The notes under the pieces were generated by a model. It worked only from the letters and a program-made list of their open reading frames with translations, was not told the origin of the DNA and ran no database searches. This document shows positions 1 through 8,708 of a stretch of 64,000 bases of DNA, one piece after another. The translations under genes and the position numbers were made by a program. Positions within the stretch are counted from its first letter, which is position 1. Each line of letters opens with the position of its first letter. This DNA comes from Nonomuraea aurantiaca (GTDB lineage: Bacteria; Actinomycetota; Actinomycetes; Streptosporangiales; Streptosporangiaceae): contig NZ_JAIWNB010000013.1 in the NCBI RefSeq assembly GCF_020215705.1, positions 124,001-188,000 on the forward strand. Reading direction: 5' to 3'.

Positions 1-924
1 GCCGAGGAGCTGAACTTCGGCCGCGCGGCGGCCCGGCTGCGCATCGCCGGCCCGTCGCTCTCCCAGCAGATCAAGGCGCTGGAGCGGGACCTGGGGGTGC
101 GGCTGTTCGACCGCGACCGCCGCTCGGTCGCGCTGACCCAGGCCGGGGAGGCGCTGCTGGTCCCGACCCGGGCGCTGCTGGAGCAGGCTGACGAGCTGCG
201 CCGGTCCGCGGCCCGCCTGACCGCCCCCGAACCGGTCCGGCTCGGGTACGTCAACTGGCGGCCCCCCGACCTGGCCGGCCGCGTGTCCGGCATCGCGCAA
301 CTGCACGTCGACGCGTGGGTCATGCCGTCGCACACCCAGGCCGGCCGGGTCGCCGACGGCAGCATCGACCTGGCCATCTGCTGGGTTCAGACCGACGACC
401 TGGCCGGCTACGACCTCGACGCCCGGCTGATCGGCGCGGATCGGCTCCACGCGATCTCCATGGGCGCCGACACGTCCGTGGTCCGGGCCAAGGACACTCT
501 GGTGCTGCTGGACACCGACACCGTCACCTGGGACTCCTGGAACCGCTACGCCAAGGAGTTCGCCCGCGACACCGGATCCCAGGCCGTGCACATCGACGAT
601 GGTGGCATCACCGGCCCGGCGTTCTTCGACCACGTACGCCGGCTGCGCCGCCCCGTCATCAACTCACCGAAAGGCCAGACCGCTCCCCTGCCGCCCGATC
701 TCGTCCGGCGACCGGTGGTCGACCCGTCGCCGTACTGGAGCTGGGCCCTCGTGTGCCGCCACGGCGAGCAGCGCGGCGCCGTACGAGCCGCCGCCGAAGC
801 CCTGACCCGTGATGTCGGCAGGCTCGGCCTGGACGCCGACACGGCCTGGCTGCCGATCGGCGACCCTTTCCGCGTCCCAGGGTCGACCGGCCCGAGTCGC
901 TCGGACGCGGCGACCACGGCGTGA
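1..924 (+). CDS. LysR-family transcriptional regulator, 5' end cut by window edge
   Basis: The frame is open from base 1 and ends at TGA 922-924. The first codons read as the middle of a LysR winged helix-turn-helix: an ARLRIAGPSLSQQIKALERDLG stretch in pieces (SLSQQIKALE is the typical recognition-helix signature), then LFDRDRRSVALTQAGEALL, the usual end of the DNA-binding domain. About 20-25 N-terminal residues should lie outside the window. The remaining part is an effector-binding domain of about 200 residues with a shortened, loosely conserved periplasmic-binding-like core. LysR proteins bind as tetramers next to divergently transcribed targets; the target here is unknown because the upstream neighbour is missing. 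The next gene downstream starts 140 bases away and is probably independent. Confidence 0.9.
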   Translation, partial: AEELNFGRAAARLRIAGPSLSQQIKALERDLGVRLFDRDRRSVALTQAGEALLVPTRALLEQADELRRSAARLTAPEPVRLGYVNWRPPDLAGRVSGIAQLHVDAWVMPSHTQAGRVADGSIDLAICWVQTDDLAGYDLDARLIGADRLHAISMGADTSVVRAKDTLVLLDTDTVTWDSWNRYAKEFARDTGSQAVHIDDGGITGPAFFDHVRRLRRPVINSPKGQTAPLPPDLVRRPVVDPSPYWSWALVCRHGEQRGAVRAAAEALTRDVGRLGLDADTAWLPIGDPFRVPGSTGPSRSDAATTA

Positions 925-1064
925 CCACGTCCACCAGAAACTCCACCGCTCCCTCCTCACCGGACACCAAGGGGACCACCATTAACTTCGTCAAGAATTG
1001 AATTCCGCCCGAAGCGCACTTACGCTCCAGAGATCCGATGTCTCCGCACCCCCCGGTGGTGACC

Positions 1065-2468
1065 ATGCCATCCAGACGATCTCTACTGAAGGCCGGCGGC
1101 GCTCTCGCCGCCGCAACGCTCGTCCCCGGAACCACGTCGGCGCAGGCCGAGGCCCGATCAGCGGATCCCTGGCACCAGGTGCAGGACATCCTGCGCAAGA
1201 TCCGGCCTCCTCGCTTCCCCGACCGAAGGTGGGATGTCACCGCGTTCGGCGCCATGGGCGACGGCACGACCGACTGCACGGCCGCGTTCAAGGCGGCGAT
1301 CGCCGAGTGCCATCGCAGGGGCGGCGGCCGGGTCGTGGTCCCGCCGGGACGCTTCCTCACCGGCGCCGTCCATCTGCTCAGCAACGTGGAGCTGCACGTG
1401 TCCGAGGGCGGCGTGATCGCCTTCAGCACCGATCCGAACGCCTACCTGCCGGTCGTCTTCACCCGGTGGGAGGGCACGGAATGCTACAACTACAGCCCCT
1501 TCATCTACGCCCACGGCCAGCGGAACATCGCGGTCACGGGCAAGGGCACGCTCGACGGCCAGGCCAGGCAGGGTCCGTGGGAGAGCTGGTACGCCAACAG
1601 CGGCCCGCAGGGCGCCGACCAGCGGGCGCTGCGCAAGATGGGCGACGACGGCGTGCCGGTCGAGCAGCGCGTGTTCGGGGCGGGGCACTATCTGCGCCCC
1701 GCCATGGTCCAGTTCGTGAAATGTCAGAACATCCTGGTCAGCGACCTCACGATCCTCGAGCCGGCCATGTGGACCGTGAACCCGGTCCTGTCCACGAACG
1801 TCACCGTGCGCGGCATCACCGTCGTCAGCACGCTCTACAACACCGACGGCTGCGACCCCGAGTCGTCCTCGTACGTGCACATCCATGGCTGCCGCTTCAA
1901 CACCAACGACGACTGCGTGGCGGTCAAGTCGGGACGCGACGCCGACGGCCGCCGGGTGGGCGTGCCCAGCGAGAACATCGTCGTCCAGGACTGCGCCTTC
2001 TCCGGCCGCTGGGGCGGCATCACGGTCGGCAGCGAGATGTCCGGCGGCGTCCGCAACGTCTTCGCCGAGCGATGCGTGATCAACTCGCCGGACTTCCCCG
2101 GCAACTACCCGGTGAAGTACCCCGTCTACCTCAAGGCCAGCAAGAAGCGCGGCGCCTTCATCGAGGGCGTCTACGTACGCGGCTTCACCGGCCAGAACGT
2201 GGACCGCGAGGTGATGTTCGTCAACATGGCCTACAACAGCAACGAAGGAGGCACCGAGCCGGTGTCGGTCCGCGACATCCGGATGGAGTGGACCAGGATC
2301 GACGGCGCCGACGCCGTACTCGACCTCGTCGGCCTGGAGACCGACCACCTGACCGGAGTTCGCCTGGAGAAGTGCGCGTTCACCAACATCACCGGCGCGA
2401 ACACGATCACGTTCACCGACGATCTGATCCTGCGCAAGGTGTTCGTGAACGGCGTGGAGCAGCACTGA
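1065..2468 (+). CDS. Tat-exported glycoside hydrolase family 28-like (polygalacturonase-type) protein
   Basis: Starting at ATG 1065 the protein has a twin-arginine signal (SRRSLLKAGG at residues 3-12, hydrophobic stretch, then a TSAQA cleavage region). An ATG at 1038 is also in frame. The mature part is a right-handed beta-helix of GH28 type: the FGAMGDGTTDCTAAF entry motif, NTDG at residues 259-262 and the Asp pair DD at 282-283, which in GH28 are the catalytic carboxylates. The family normally has a G-H-G motif next, but here the corresponding stretch reads RWGG (near residue 312), so the usual His is absent. The family's RIK substrate-binding motif appears as YLK. GVPSENI and GSEMSGGVRN match bacterial exo-acting members. 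It probably hydrolyses a pectin-like or other uronic/deoxy-sugar polysaccharide outside the cell, but the altered residues make the substrate uncertain. Confidence 0.85.
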   Translation: MPSRRSLLKAGGALAAATLVPGTTSAQAEARSADPWHQVQDILRKIRPPRFPDRRWDVTAFGAMGDGTTDCTAAFKAAIAECHRRGGGRVVVPPGRFLTGAVHLLSNVELHVSEGGVIAFSTDPNAYLPVVFTRWEGTECYNYSPFIYAHGQRNIAVTGKGTLDGQARQGPWESWYANSGPQGADQRALRKMGDDGVPVEQRVFGAGHYLRPAMVQFVKCQNILVSDLTILEPAMWTVNPVLSTNVTVRGITVVSTLYNTDGCDPESSSYVHIHGCRFNTNDDCVAVKSGRDADGRRVGVPSENIVVQDCAFSGRWGGITVGSEMSGGVRNVFAERCVINSPDFPGNYPVKYPVYLKASKKRGAFIEGVYVRGFTGQNVDREVMFVNMAYNSNEGGTEPVSVRDIRMEWTRIDGADAVLDLVGLETDHLTGVRLEKCAFTNITGANTITFTDDLILRKVFVNGVEQH

Positions 2469-2563
2469 GTCATGGCCTCACCTTCTAGCTACGGGCATAC
2501 GATGATCGACACGCGCGGCAAGGTCTGCCTGGGAACGGTAGCCCGTCGGTGATCGGGGGTCGC

Positions 2564-3010
2564 ATGAAGCCGGTGTGGACGTGGGATCAGGACGTGCCGC
2601 TGCGGTGGCTGCTGATCGACGAGTACACCGGTTCCACCGACGTCACCCTGGGAGTGTGCGCCGACATCGACGGGCTGTTCGTCGACCCCGAGCCGCCGAC
2701 GGCGCCGGACTCGTACGCCCTGCTCGGCTGCGAGCCGGTCGGCCCGCTGCTCGAGGCGCTGCGGCGGCCTGATGAGGTCGAATGGCCCTCGGAAGATCCG
2801 CCCGATGGGACCGGGTTCCGGCTGCGCGGCCTCGATGACGAACCGCTGGGCACCTGCCTGGACACCACCGGCGTCTTCCAGGCGCGTCCGCTCCCGGACG
2901 CGCGTCCGGTGACGCTGATCGGCTGCCATCCCGAAGCGCCGCTGCGAGCAGGAGTCATCCCCCGCCATTACCACGGCGACGGCCAACGGCATCAACCGCT
3001 TCATACCTGA
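2564..3010 (+). CDS. hypothetical protein
   Basis: About 148 residues from ATG 2564 (MKPVWTWDQDVPLRW); an in-frame GTG at 2549 would add five residues. The protein is acidic, rich in Asp, Glu, Pro and Leu, without signal peptide, membrane segment or recognisable motif. It shows a loose internal duplication: TLGVCADIDGLFVDPEPP followed by SYALLGCEPVGPLLEAL, and later GTCLDTTGVFQARPLPD followed by VTLIGCHPEAPL. In each, a G-x-C-x-D strand pair precedes a second G-C-x-P turn, which suggests two copies of a small beta-rich unit. Codon use looks genuine (GC-rich third positions). It runs convergently into the HxlR gene. I do not recognise the family. Confidence 0.55.
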   Translation: MKPVWTWDQDVPLRWLLIDEYTGSTDVTLGVCADIDGLFVDPEPPTAPDSYALLGCEPVGPLLEALRRPDEVEWPSEDPPDGTGFRLRGLDDEPLGTCLDTTGVFQARPLPDARPVTLIGCHPEAPLRAGVIPRHYHGDGQRHQPLHT

Positions 3011-3076
3011 GCGAAGCCGCTCTCTGGCGGCTCCAGCAAGGGGCAAGGCGGAATGGCATGGCGGCCTGTCGGTTGA

Positions 3077-3727
3077 TCAGAAGTGGAACATCTCGGCGAA
3101 CCGGCTGAGAAGCGCCGGATCACCTTCCACACGCACGCCGTCGTCGTGAAGTAGGTCGTCGGGGGTCTTGCTGCCACTCATGAGTTCACGGATGGGGTGG
3201 CCGCTCAGCCGTTCGATGACGAGGTCGGGTGCGGGGTGCGGGCCGATGCCGACCGTCAGTACCCCGTCGGTGATCTGTAGCCGGAGCGTGAAGTCGCCCA
3301 TGCGGACCTCGTAACCGACAGTGACGTTCTGGGCTGCCTCCGGCCGGTAGGTGGTGCGGAAGGACATGGCGATCGATTCGGCGGTGATTACTTCACCGGG
3401 GCGAGGTTCGATCATCGTGCGTGCGCCCCACCGGCCCAGCGCGATCAGCGCCGATTCGAGATCGCGTCCGTAGTCGGTGAGTTCGTAGACGACTGCGCGT
3501 TCGGGATGTGGCAGCGCGCGGCGGGTGGCCAAGCCTGTCCCTTCGAGCTGTTTGAGGCGGGCCGACAGGATGTTGGCCGGGATGGCGGACAAGCCTTTTC
3601 GCAGGTCTGTGAAGCGCTGGGGTCCGGCGAACAGGTTGCGGATGATCAGCATGCTCCATCGTTCGTCGACCATCTCCATCGCGCGGGCCAGGCCGCAGAA
3701 CTGTCCGTACTCCCGAGATGCCTCCAG
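3077..3727 (-). CDS. HxlR-family regulator with C-terminal SCP2-like domain; start codon doubtful
   Basis: The ATG at 3679 gives a 200-residue protein beginning MEMVDERWSML, but the family's N-terminal signature continues upstream in frame: codons 3725-3680 read EASREYGQFCGLARA, which includes the conserved Cys of HxlR proteins. Only a CTG (3727-3725) lies between this and an in-frame TAG (3730-3728). Either CTG is the start, or the original start was mutated and a shorter protein is made. The winged-helix domain spans roughly the first 110 residues; the remainder (VGYEVRMGDFTLRLQITDG to GDPALLSRFAEMF) resembles the sterol-carrier-like domain fused to many actinobacterial HxlR regulators. It is divergent from the LAL regulator gene, though the target is unknown. 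Confidence 0.8.
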   Translation of the reverse strand: MEASREYGQFCGLARAMEMVDERWSMLIIRNLFAGPQRFTDLRKGLSAIPANILSARLKQLEGTGLATRRALPHPERAVVYELTDYGRDLESALIALGRWGARTMIEPRPGEVITAESIAMSFRTTYRPEAAQNVTVGYEVRMGDFTLRLQITDGVLTVGIGPHPAPDLVIERLSGHPIRELMSGSKTPDDLLHDDGVRVEGDPALLSRFAEMFHF

Positions 3728-3956
3728 CTACACAGAACGGCGCGAAGAGCCCCACCACGACGAGCTGCTCGGCCCCGCCGCCATGGAGTTCGGGACCGAC
3801 TGACGATGAGCGCGGATCAGTAGGCCCACGTCGACGGCGGTGGAGCCTTCCCTGACAGGCATCTGGTCCCACTGCTCACCTACAGAATCACCGCCCTCGA
3901 TCGGTCGGCCGATCCTTCGTCTTACGGTTTCCGTGGATATGGCGGATACTGCGGGC

Positions 3957-6560
3957 ATGCGGTTGCTGGAGCGGGAGCCGTCGCTGGCGGCGCTGGCTGA
4001 GTACGCGGCCGAGGCCCGGCAGGGTGCCGGGCGGCTGGTTCTGGTGTCGGGTGAGGCGGGCGTCGGGAAGTCGGCGCTGGTGGAGCGCTTCCAGGAGGAC
4101 CTGCCGGATGCCCGTTGGTCGTGGGGGATGTGCGACGGGCTGTTCACTCCGCGCCCGCTCGGGCCGCTCTTCGATGTGGCGGACCAGCGTCGTGGCGCGC
4201 TGCTGGAGCTGTGCCGCGCGGGGGCCGGGCGTGAGGAGTTGTTCCGCGGGCTGCTGCACGAGGTCAGTGAGCCCGGGACGCTGAACGTGGTCGCGGTCGA
4301 GGACGTCCACTGGGCCGACGAGGCCACCCTGGACATGCTGCGCTTCCTCAGCCGGCGGCTGTGGAATGCTCCGGTGCTGGTCATCGCCACCTACCGGGAC
4401 GAGGGCCGGGCAGCGGATGATCTGTTCCGGGTCGCTCTGGGGGATCTGGCCTCGCAGCGGGCGACGCGGCGGATCGCGCTGGCGCCCCTGTCCGCCGAGG
4501 CCGTGGGGCTGCTGGCCCGTGGGAGCGGGTGGGAGGCGGCCGCGCTGCACCGGTTGACCGGCGGGAACCCGTTCTACGTGACCGAGGTCGTACAGGCCGG
4601 GGTGACAGAGGTGCCACCGTCGGCGCGGGACGCGGTGCTGGCACGGGCGACGCGCCTGGACGGCGGGTCCCGCCAGGTGCTGGACGTGGCGGCGCTGACC
4701 GGGACCAGGGTCGAGTCGCGCTTGCTGGAGTCGGTGACCGGCTGCCCGCCGTCCGCCCTGGACGAGCTGCTCGGGTGCGGGCTGGTGATCGAGGACGGCC
4801 CGTGGCTGAGGTTCCGTCATGAGATCGCGCGGCTGGCGGTGGCGGGGGCGGTCTCGGCGCATCGCGGCCGGACCATTCACGGCCTCGTCCTGACCGCGCT
4901 GGCCGGCCTGGGCTGCGACGACGAAGCCCGGATGGCCTTCCACGCCGAGGCGGCAGGCGATGCCGAGGCGGTCCTGCGTCATGCCCCGGCCGCCGCCCGC
5001 CGTGCGGCGTGGCTGGCCTCGCACCGGGAGGCCGCGGCGCAGTTCCGGCGGGCGCTGCGGTTCGCGGACGGGGCGGACGCCTCGACGATCGCCGGGCTGT
5101 ACGAGGGGCTGGCCGACGAGGCGGCGCTGCTCGACCAGTGGCAGGACGCGGCCAATGCCTGCGAGCACGCGCTGGCGCAGTGGCGCGAGGCGGGAGATCG
5201 GCTGCGGGAGGGTGACGCGCTACGGCGGCTGTCCCGCACCCTGTGGAACCTCCTCCGCGCGGATCAGGCGGTCGCCGCCGCCGAAGCCGCCGTGTCGGTT
5301 CTGGAACCGCTCGGGCCGAGCGTCGAGCTGGCCTGGGCGTACGCCACCTTCGCCAACCGGCGCATGCTGCAGGCCCAGCACGACGCGGCCATCAGCCTGG
5401 CACGGCGGGCACAGACGATCGCCGAGCGCCTGGGCGCCACCGATGTGCTCAGCGACGTGCTCAACACCATGGCGGCGTCGGCCGCGGCCAAGGGCGAGGA
5501 CTGGGTGGGGGGAATGCGCCGGGCCCTGGACCTCGGCCTGGCCGGGCACCACCAAGACCAGGCGGGCCGGGCGTTCGCGAACTTCTGCGCCACGTACGTG
5601 AGCGAGCGGCAGTTCGCCGAAGCCGAGCCGTTGCTGGTCGAGGGCCTGGCCTATTGCGATGAGCGGGATCTCACCACGTACGCGATGCACCTGCGCAGCG
5701 AGCAGGCCACCATGCTGGAGCGGACGGGACGCTGGGACGAGGCGGTGACGCTCTGCGCCGAGATCCTCGCCACCACGCCGCTCTCCCCGTGCAGCCGGTT
5801 GTGCATCGTACGCAAGCTCGGCGCGATCCACGCCCGCCGCGGCGAGCCCGGCGTCTGGGAGTGTCTCGACGAGGCGGCCGAGATCGCCGACCGTACCTGC
5901 GAGCCGCAGCAGATCGTGCCGGTCCGGCTCACCCGCGCCGAGGCGTACTGGCTGGAGGGGAAGGCGGACCATGCCCGCCGCGAGGCCGAACTGGCCGCGG
6001 CCGCCTCCGACGGGTGCGACGCCTGGGATCTCGGCGCGGTCGCCGTCTGGCTGCGGCGGACCGGCTCGCGCCGCCCGGCGCATGGCGCGCACGCCGAGCC
6101 GTACCGGCTGGAACTCGACGGCGAGGCGGCCAAGGCCGCGCACGCCTGGACCGAGCTGCGCAGCCCGTACGACGCCGCGCTGGCCCTGGCACACGCCCCA
6201 CGGGAGCCGGACCTCCGCCAAGCCCTGGAGATCCTCACCGGCCTCGGCGCCTTCACCGCCACCCGCATCGTCAGGCGCAAACTACGCGAACTCGGCGCCC
6301 GCTCGCTCCCGGCCGGGCCGCGAGCGGCGACCCGAGGGCATCCGTTCGGGCTGACCCGACGCGAACACGAAGTGCTCGCCCTGCTCTGCGCCCGATGCAC
6401 CAACGCCGAGATCGCCGCGAAGCTCTTCATCTCCGTCAAGACCGTCGGTCATCACGTCTCGTCCATCCTCGCCAAACTGGGCGCCCCGAGCCGCAACGCC
6501 GCCGCCGACCAGGCCATCCGGCTCGGCCTGGCGGAGAGGGAACCTGGGGCGGAAAGTTAG
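3957..6560 (+). CDS. LAL-type regulator: AAA/STAND ATPase with C-terminal LuxR helix-turn-helix
   Basis: With the start at ATG 3957 (MRLLEREPSL, the usual opening of this family) the protein has about 867 residues; ATG 3939 and GTG 3840 are in-frame alternatives. Residues about 20-35 contain a Walker A motif (SGEAGVGKSAL), and VVAVEDVHWADE is the Walker B with the family's DxHWAD signature. The middle is a long helical, TPR-like array (LYEGLADEAALLDQWQDAAN and similar units). The C-terminus is a LuxR/GerE DNA-binding domain: LTRREHEVLALL, TNAEIAAKLFISVKTVGHHVSSILAKLG. LAL proteins are large ATP-dependent activators, often of secondary metabolism or transport genes. The downstream neighbour at 6697 carries a domain often found fused to such regulators, so the two may act together. 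Confidence 0.92.
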   Translation: MRLLEREPSLAALAEYAAEARQGAGRLVLVSGEAGVGKSALVERFQEDLPDARWSWGMCDGLFTPRPLGPLFDVADQRRGALLELCRAGAGREELFRGLLHEVSEPGTLNVVAVEDVHWADEATLDMLRFLSRRLWNAPVLVIATYRDEGRAADDLFRVALGDLASQRATRRIALAPLSAEAVGLLARGSGWEAAALHRLTGGNPFYVTEVVQAGVTEVPPSARDAVLARATRLDGGSRQVLDVAALTGTRVESRLLESVTGCPPSALDELLGCGLVIEDGPWLRFRHEIARLAVAGAVSAHRGRTIHGLVLTALAGLGCDDEARMAFHAEAAGDAEAVLRHAPAAARRAAWLASHREAAAQFRRALRFADGADASTIAGLYEGLADEAALLDQWQDAANACEHALAQWREAGDRLREGDALRRLSRTLWNLLRADQAVAAAEAAVSVLEPLGPSVELAWAYATFANRRMLQAQHDAAISLARRAQTIAERLGATDVLSDVLNTMAASAAAKGEDWVGGMRRALDLGLAGHHQDQAGRAFANFCATYVSERQFAEAEPLLVEGLAYCDERDLTTYAMHLRSEQATMLERTGRWDEAVTLCAEILATTPLSPCSRLCIVRKLGAIHARRGEPGVWECLDEAAEIADRTCEPQQIVPVRLTRAEAYWLEGKADHARREAELAAAASDGCDAWDLGAVAVWLRRTGSRRPAHGAHAEPYRLELDGEAAKAAHAWTELRSPYDAALALAHAPREPDLRQALEILTGLGAFTATRIVRRKLRELGARSLPAGPRAATRGHPFGLTRREHEVLALLCARCTNAEIAAKLFISVKTVGHHVSSILAKLGAPSRNAAADQAIRLGLAEREPGAES

Positions 6561-6696
6561 GCATCGCCCGCCGCAATATAGGGATCGGCCACCGATCCGC
6601 AGCGCCGCCCCGCCCCCGTACGGTCGAGGCACTCACCACAGCACGGGGACTCACTACGGCACGGTCGGGGACCGACCACGGTCAAAAGGGGGCGGC

Positions 6697-7458
6697 ATGG
6701 CGCGGCGTACCAGCCCGTCTGTCATAGACATGCAGCCGATTGTCATGGACATGCGGCCGATCACCGGCGACGGTCGCGCCGACCTGCTCATGGAGCTGCT
6801 GCGGCACATCATCGACCTGTTCCCGCCCACGGACTCGCGCGCCGAGCGCTGCCTGCTGGAACTGGGCGCGCTACTGGCACGACATGATCACCTGCCGGTC
6901 GAAGGTACCGGCCGAGCTGCCGCGTCCTGTCACCGCTGGGGACGGCAATGGCGGATCGAGCTGGCCGGCCGGACCGCGTACGTCGACCACAGCGTGGGGA
7001 TGAACCATCTGGCGCTCCTGCTGGCCAACCCGTACCAGGAGATCTCCGCCCTCGAACTGGCCGCCGGCTCCGCGCTCCCCGACCGGTCGACGGGCCGGGA
7101 CGGCGAAAGCGCCCAGCCGGTGCTCGACGACCTGGCCAGACGCCGCTACATGCAGCGGCTGTCGCACCTGCAGGCGGAGATCGACGAGCTCGAGTCGATG
7201 AACGACTCAGAACGGGTCGCCGCGGTACGCGCCGAGCGCGACTGGCTGCTCGACGAGCTGGCCGCGGCCACCGGCCTCGGCGAGCGGACTCGCCACTTCG
7301 CCGGCAGCGCCGAACGCGCCAGGGTCGCGGTGGGCAAGGCCATCAGGCGGACGTTGACCCGCATCGCGGAGGCCGATCCGATCATCGGCGACGAATTACG
7401 CACCACCGTACAGACGGGCATGCGCTGCTGCTACCAACCCAGGTGGCCACGGGCCTAG
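6697..7458 (+). CDS. stand-alone copy of a domain usually fused to actinobacterial ATPase/LuxR regulators
   Basis: 253 residues, soluble. The sequence from WRIELAGRTAYVDHSVGMNHLALLLANP through PVLDDLARRRYMQRLSHLQAEIDELES, a charged helical pair (SERVAAVRAERDWLLDEL) and a C-terminal RARVAVGKAIRRTLTRI segment ending in TTVQTGMRCCYQP matches, from memory, a conserved C-terminal module appended to many actinobacterial STAND-ATPase and adenylate-cyclase-type regulators. Here it is encoded alone, 136 bases after the LAL gene. The N-terminal 70 residues (MDMRPITGDGRADLLMEL and on) are not recognised. The role of the module is unknown; the context suggests a regulatory partner of the LAL protein. The 6561-6696 gap contains short CACTCACnACnGCACGG repeats but no gene. 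Confidence 0.65.
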   Translation: MARRTSPSVIDMQPIVMDMRPITGDGRADLLMELLRHIIDLFPPTDSRAERCLLELGALLARHDHLPVEGTGRAAASCHRWGRQWRIELAGRTAYVDHSVGMNHLALLLANPYQEISALELAAGSALPDRSTGRDGESAQPVLDDLARRRYMQRLSHLQAEIDELESMNDSERVAAVRAERDWLLDELAAATGLGERTRHFAGSAERARVAVGKAIRRTLTRIAEADPIIGDELRTTVQTGMRCCYQPRWPRA

Positions 7459-7468
7459 AGTGACGCGC

Positions 7469-7510
7469 GTCACGTCGCTTGATGTCACGTCTCAGCGGTC
7501 CGCGGTGTCC
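7469..7510 (+). promoter_or_regulatory. candidate ECF41-type promoter with a GTCACGTC direct repeat
   Basis: GTCACGTC occurs at 7469-7476 and again at 7484-7491. The second copy lies in TGTCACG (7483-7489), followed after 16 bases by TGTC (7506-7509), 8 bases before the start codon at 7518. ECF41 sigma factors are reported to use promoters of the type TGTCACA-N16-CGTC and to autoregulate the operon they lie in. The match fits because the second gene of this operon is an ECF41-like sigma factor. The start site has not been shown, and with this spacing the transcript would be nearly leaderless. Confidence 0.5.
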
Positions 7511-7517
7511 TGAGGGC

Positions 7518-8708
7518 ATGATCGAACACAACACACCCCACAAGATCGTGGTCATCGGTGGCGGTTACGCCGGAACGCTCGCGGCCAACCGGCTGCGGAT
7601 GCGCGACGACGTCGACATCACGCTGGTCAATCCGCGCCCGGAGTTCGTCGAACGCATCCGGCTGCACCAGTTCGTGGCCCGTACGGGCGACGCCACGATC
7701 GACTACGGCACGCTGCTCGGCGAGGGCATCCAGCTGGTGGTCGACAGCGTCACGCGCATCGACACCGCCGCCCGCGCCGTGCGGCTGGCGTCGGGTCGTA
7801 CGCTGGATTACGACTACGTCATCTACGCGGTCGGCAGCTCCAGGGCCGTACCGTCATCGGTGCCCGGCGCGGCCGAATTCGCGTTCGACATCGCTGAGTT
7901 CGAGTACGCGCAGCGGCTGCGCGCCCGGCTGGAGGAGTTGCCCCCCGATGCTCAGATCACCGTGGTCGGCGGCGGATTGACCGGCATCGAGACGGCCGCC
8001 GAGCTGGCCGAGCAAGGGCGCAGGGTCACGCTAGTTTGTGGGCGGACCCTGGCACCGACATTCAGCGCGTCTGGTCGCCGCTACATCGCCAACTGGCTGT
8101 CCCGGCACGGTGTCGCGGTGCTCGAGGCCGCCGTGGTGAGCGAGGTGCGGCCGGACGCGGTCGTCGTCGCCGGCGGTGCGGTGCGTACGAGCGCGCTGAC
8201 CATCTGGACGGCCGGTTTCGGCGTGCCGGAGCTGGCGGCGGCGAGTGGGCTGCGCACCGACGCGCTCGGCCGGCTGCTCACTGACGAGACGCTGACCAGC
8301 GTCGACGACCACCGCATTGTCGCGGCCGGCGACGCCGCCGCACCGTCGGGCCGGCCGCTGCGGATGAGCGGCTACGCCGCCGGGCCGCTCGGGGCACAGG
8401 CCGCCGACACCGTGCTGAGCCGCATCGCGGGGACCGAACCGGCGGTGCTCGATCTGGCCTTCACGGGGGCGTGCGTCAGCCTCGGCCGGCACGCCGGCAT
8501 CCGACAGCTCGCCCGCAAGGACGACACCGCGGTGAACGTCTACATCGGCGGCCGCATGGGCGCGGTGATCAAGGAAGTGACCTGCAAGTTCGTGGTGTCG
8601 AAGCGGATCCGCGGCGAGGCCCGCAAGCCGGGTTCCATGGGCTGGCCCAAGGGCGGCCCGCGTCCCGAGCAGCCGGCCGCCGCCGCGCGGGTGGTCACGT
8701 CCCCGTGA
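7518..8708 (+). CDS. FAD/NAD(P)-dependent oxidoreductase (NDH-2-like), ECF41 companion
   Basis: 396 residues from ATG 7518, preceded by GAGGG. Two dinucleotide-binding folds are visible: an N-terminal FAD motif (VVIGGGYAGTLAANRL, residues 11-26) and a second NAD(P)H motif (VVGGGLTGIETAAELAEQG, near residue 152). The AAGDAAAPSG stretch is the flavin-contacting ATG-Asp motif of pyridine-nucleotide disulfide/NDH-2-like enzymes. There is no CxxxxC disulfide, so it is more likely a dehydrogenase of the NDH-2/AIF group. The stop codon overlaps the GTG of the sigma-factor gene (GTGA), implying translational coupling. ECF41 sigma factors are known to be encoded beside a carboxymuconolactone decarboxylase, oxidoreductase or epimerase, and this gene fills that role. 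Confidence 0.9.
   Translation: MIEHNTPHKIVVIGGGYAGTLAANRLRMRDDVDITLVNPRPEFVERIRLHQFVARTGDATIDYGTLLGEGIQLVVDSVTRIDTAARAVRLASGRTLDYDYVIYAVGSSRAVPSSVPGAAEFAFDIAEFEYAQRLRARLEELPPDAQITVVGGGLTGIETAAELAEQGRRVTLVCGRTLAPTFSASGRRYIANWLSRHGVAVLEAAVVSEVRPDAVVVAGGAVRTSALTIWTAGFGVPELAAASGLRTDALGRLLTDETLTSVDDHRIVAAGDAAAPSGRPLRMSGYAAGPLGAQAADTVLSRIAGTEPAVLDLAFTGACVSLGRHAGIRQLARKDDTAVNVYIGGRMGAVIKEVTCKFVVSKRIRGEARKPGSMGWPKGGPRPEQPAAAARVVTSP

Noticed and set aside
998-2488. Long overlapping frame in the GH28 region, and similar long frames on both strands elsewhere
   Set aside because: Arg/Ala/Gly-rich, low-complexity translations without motifs, produced by high GC; the GH28, regulator and enzyme genes explain the coding pattern.
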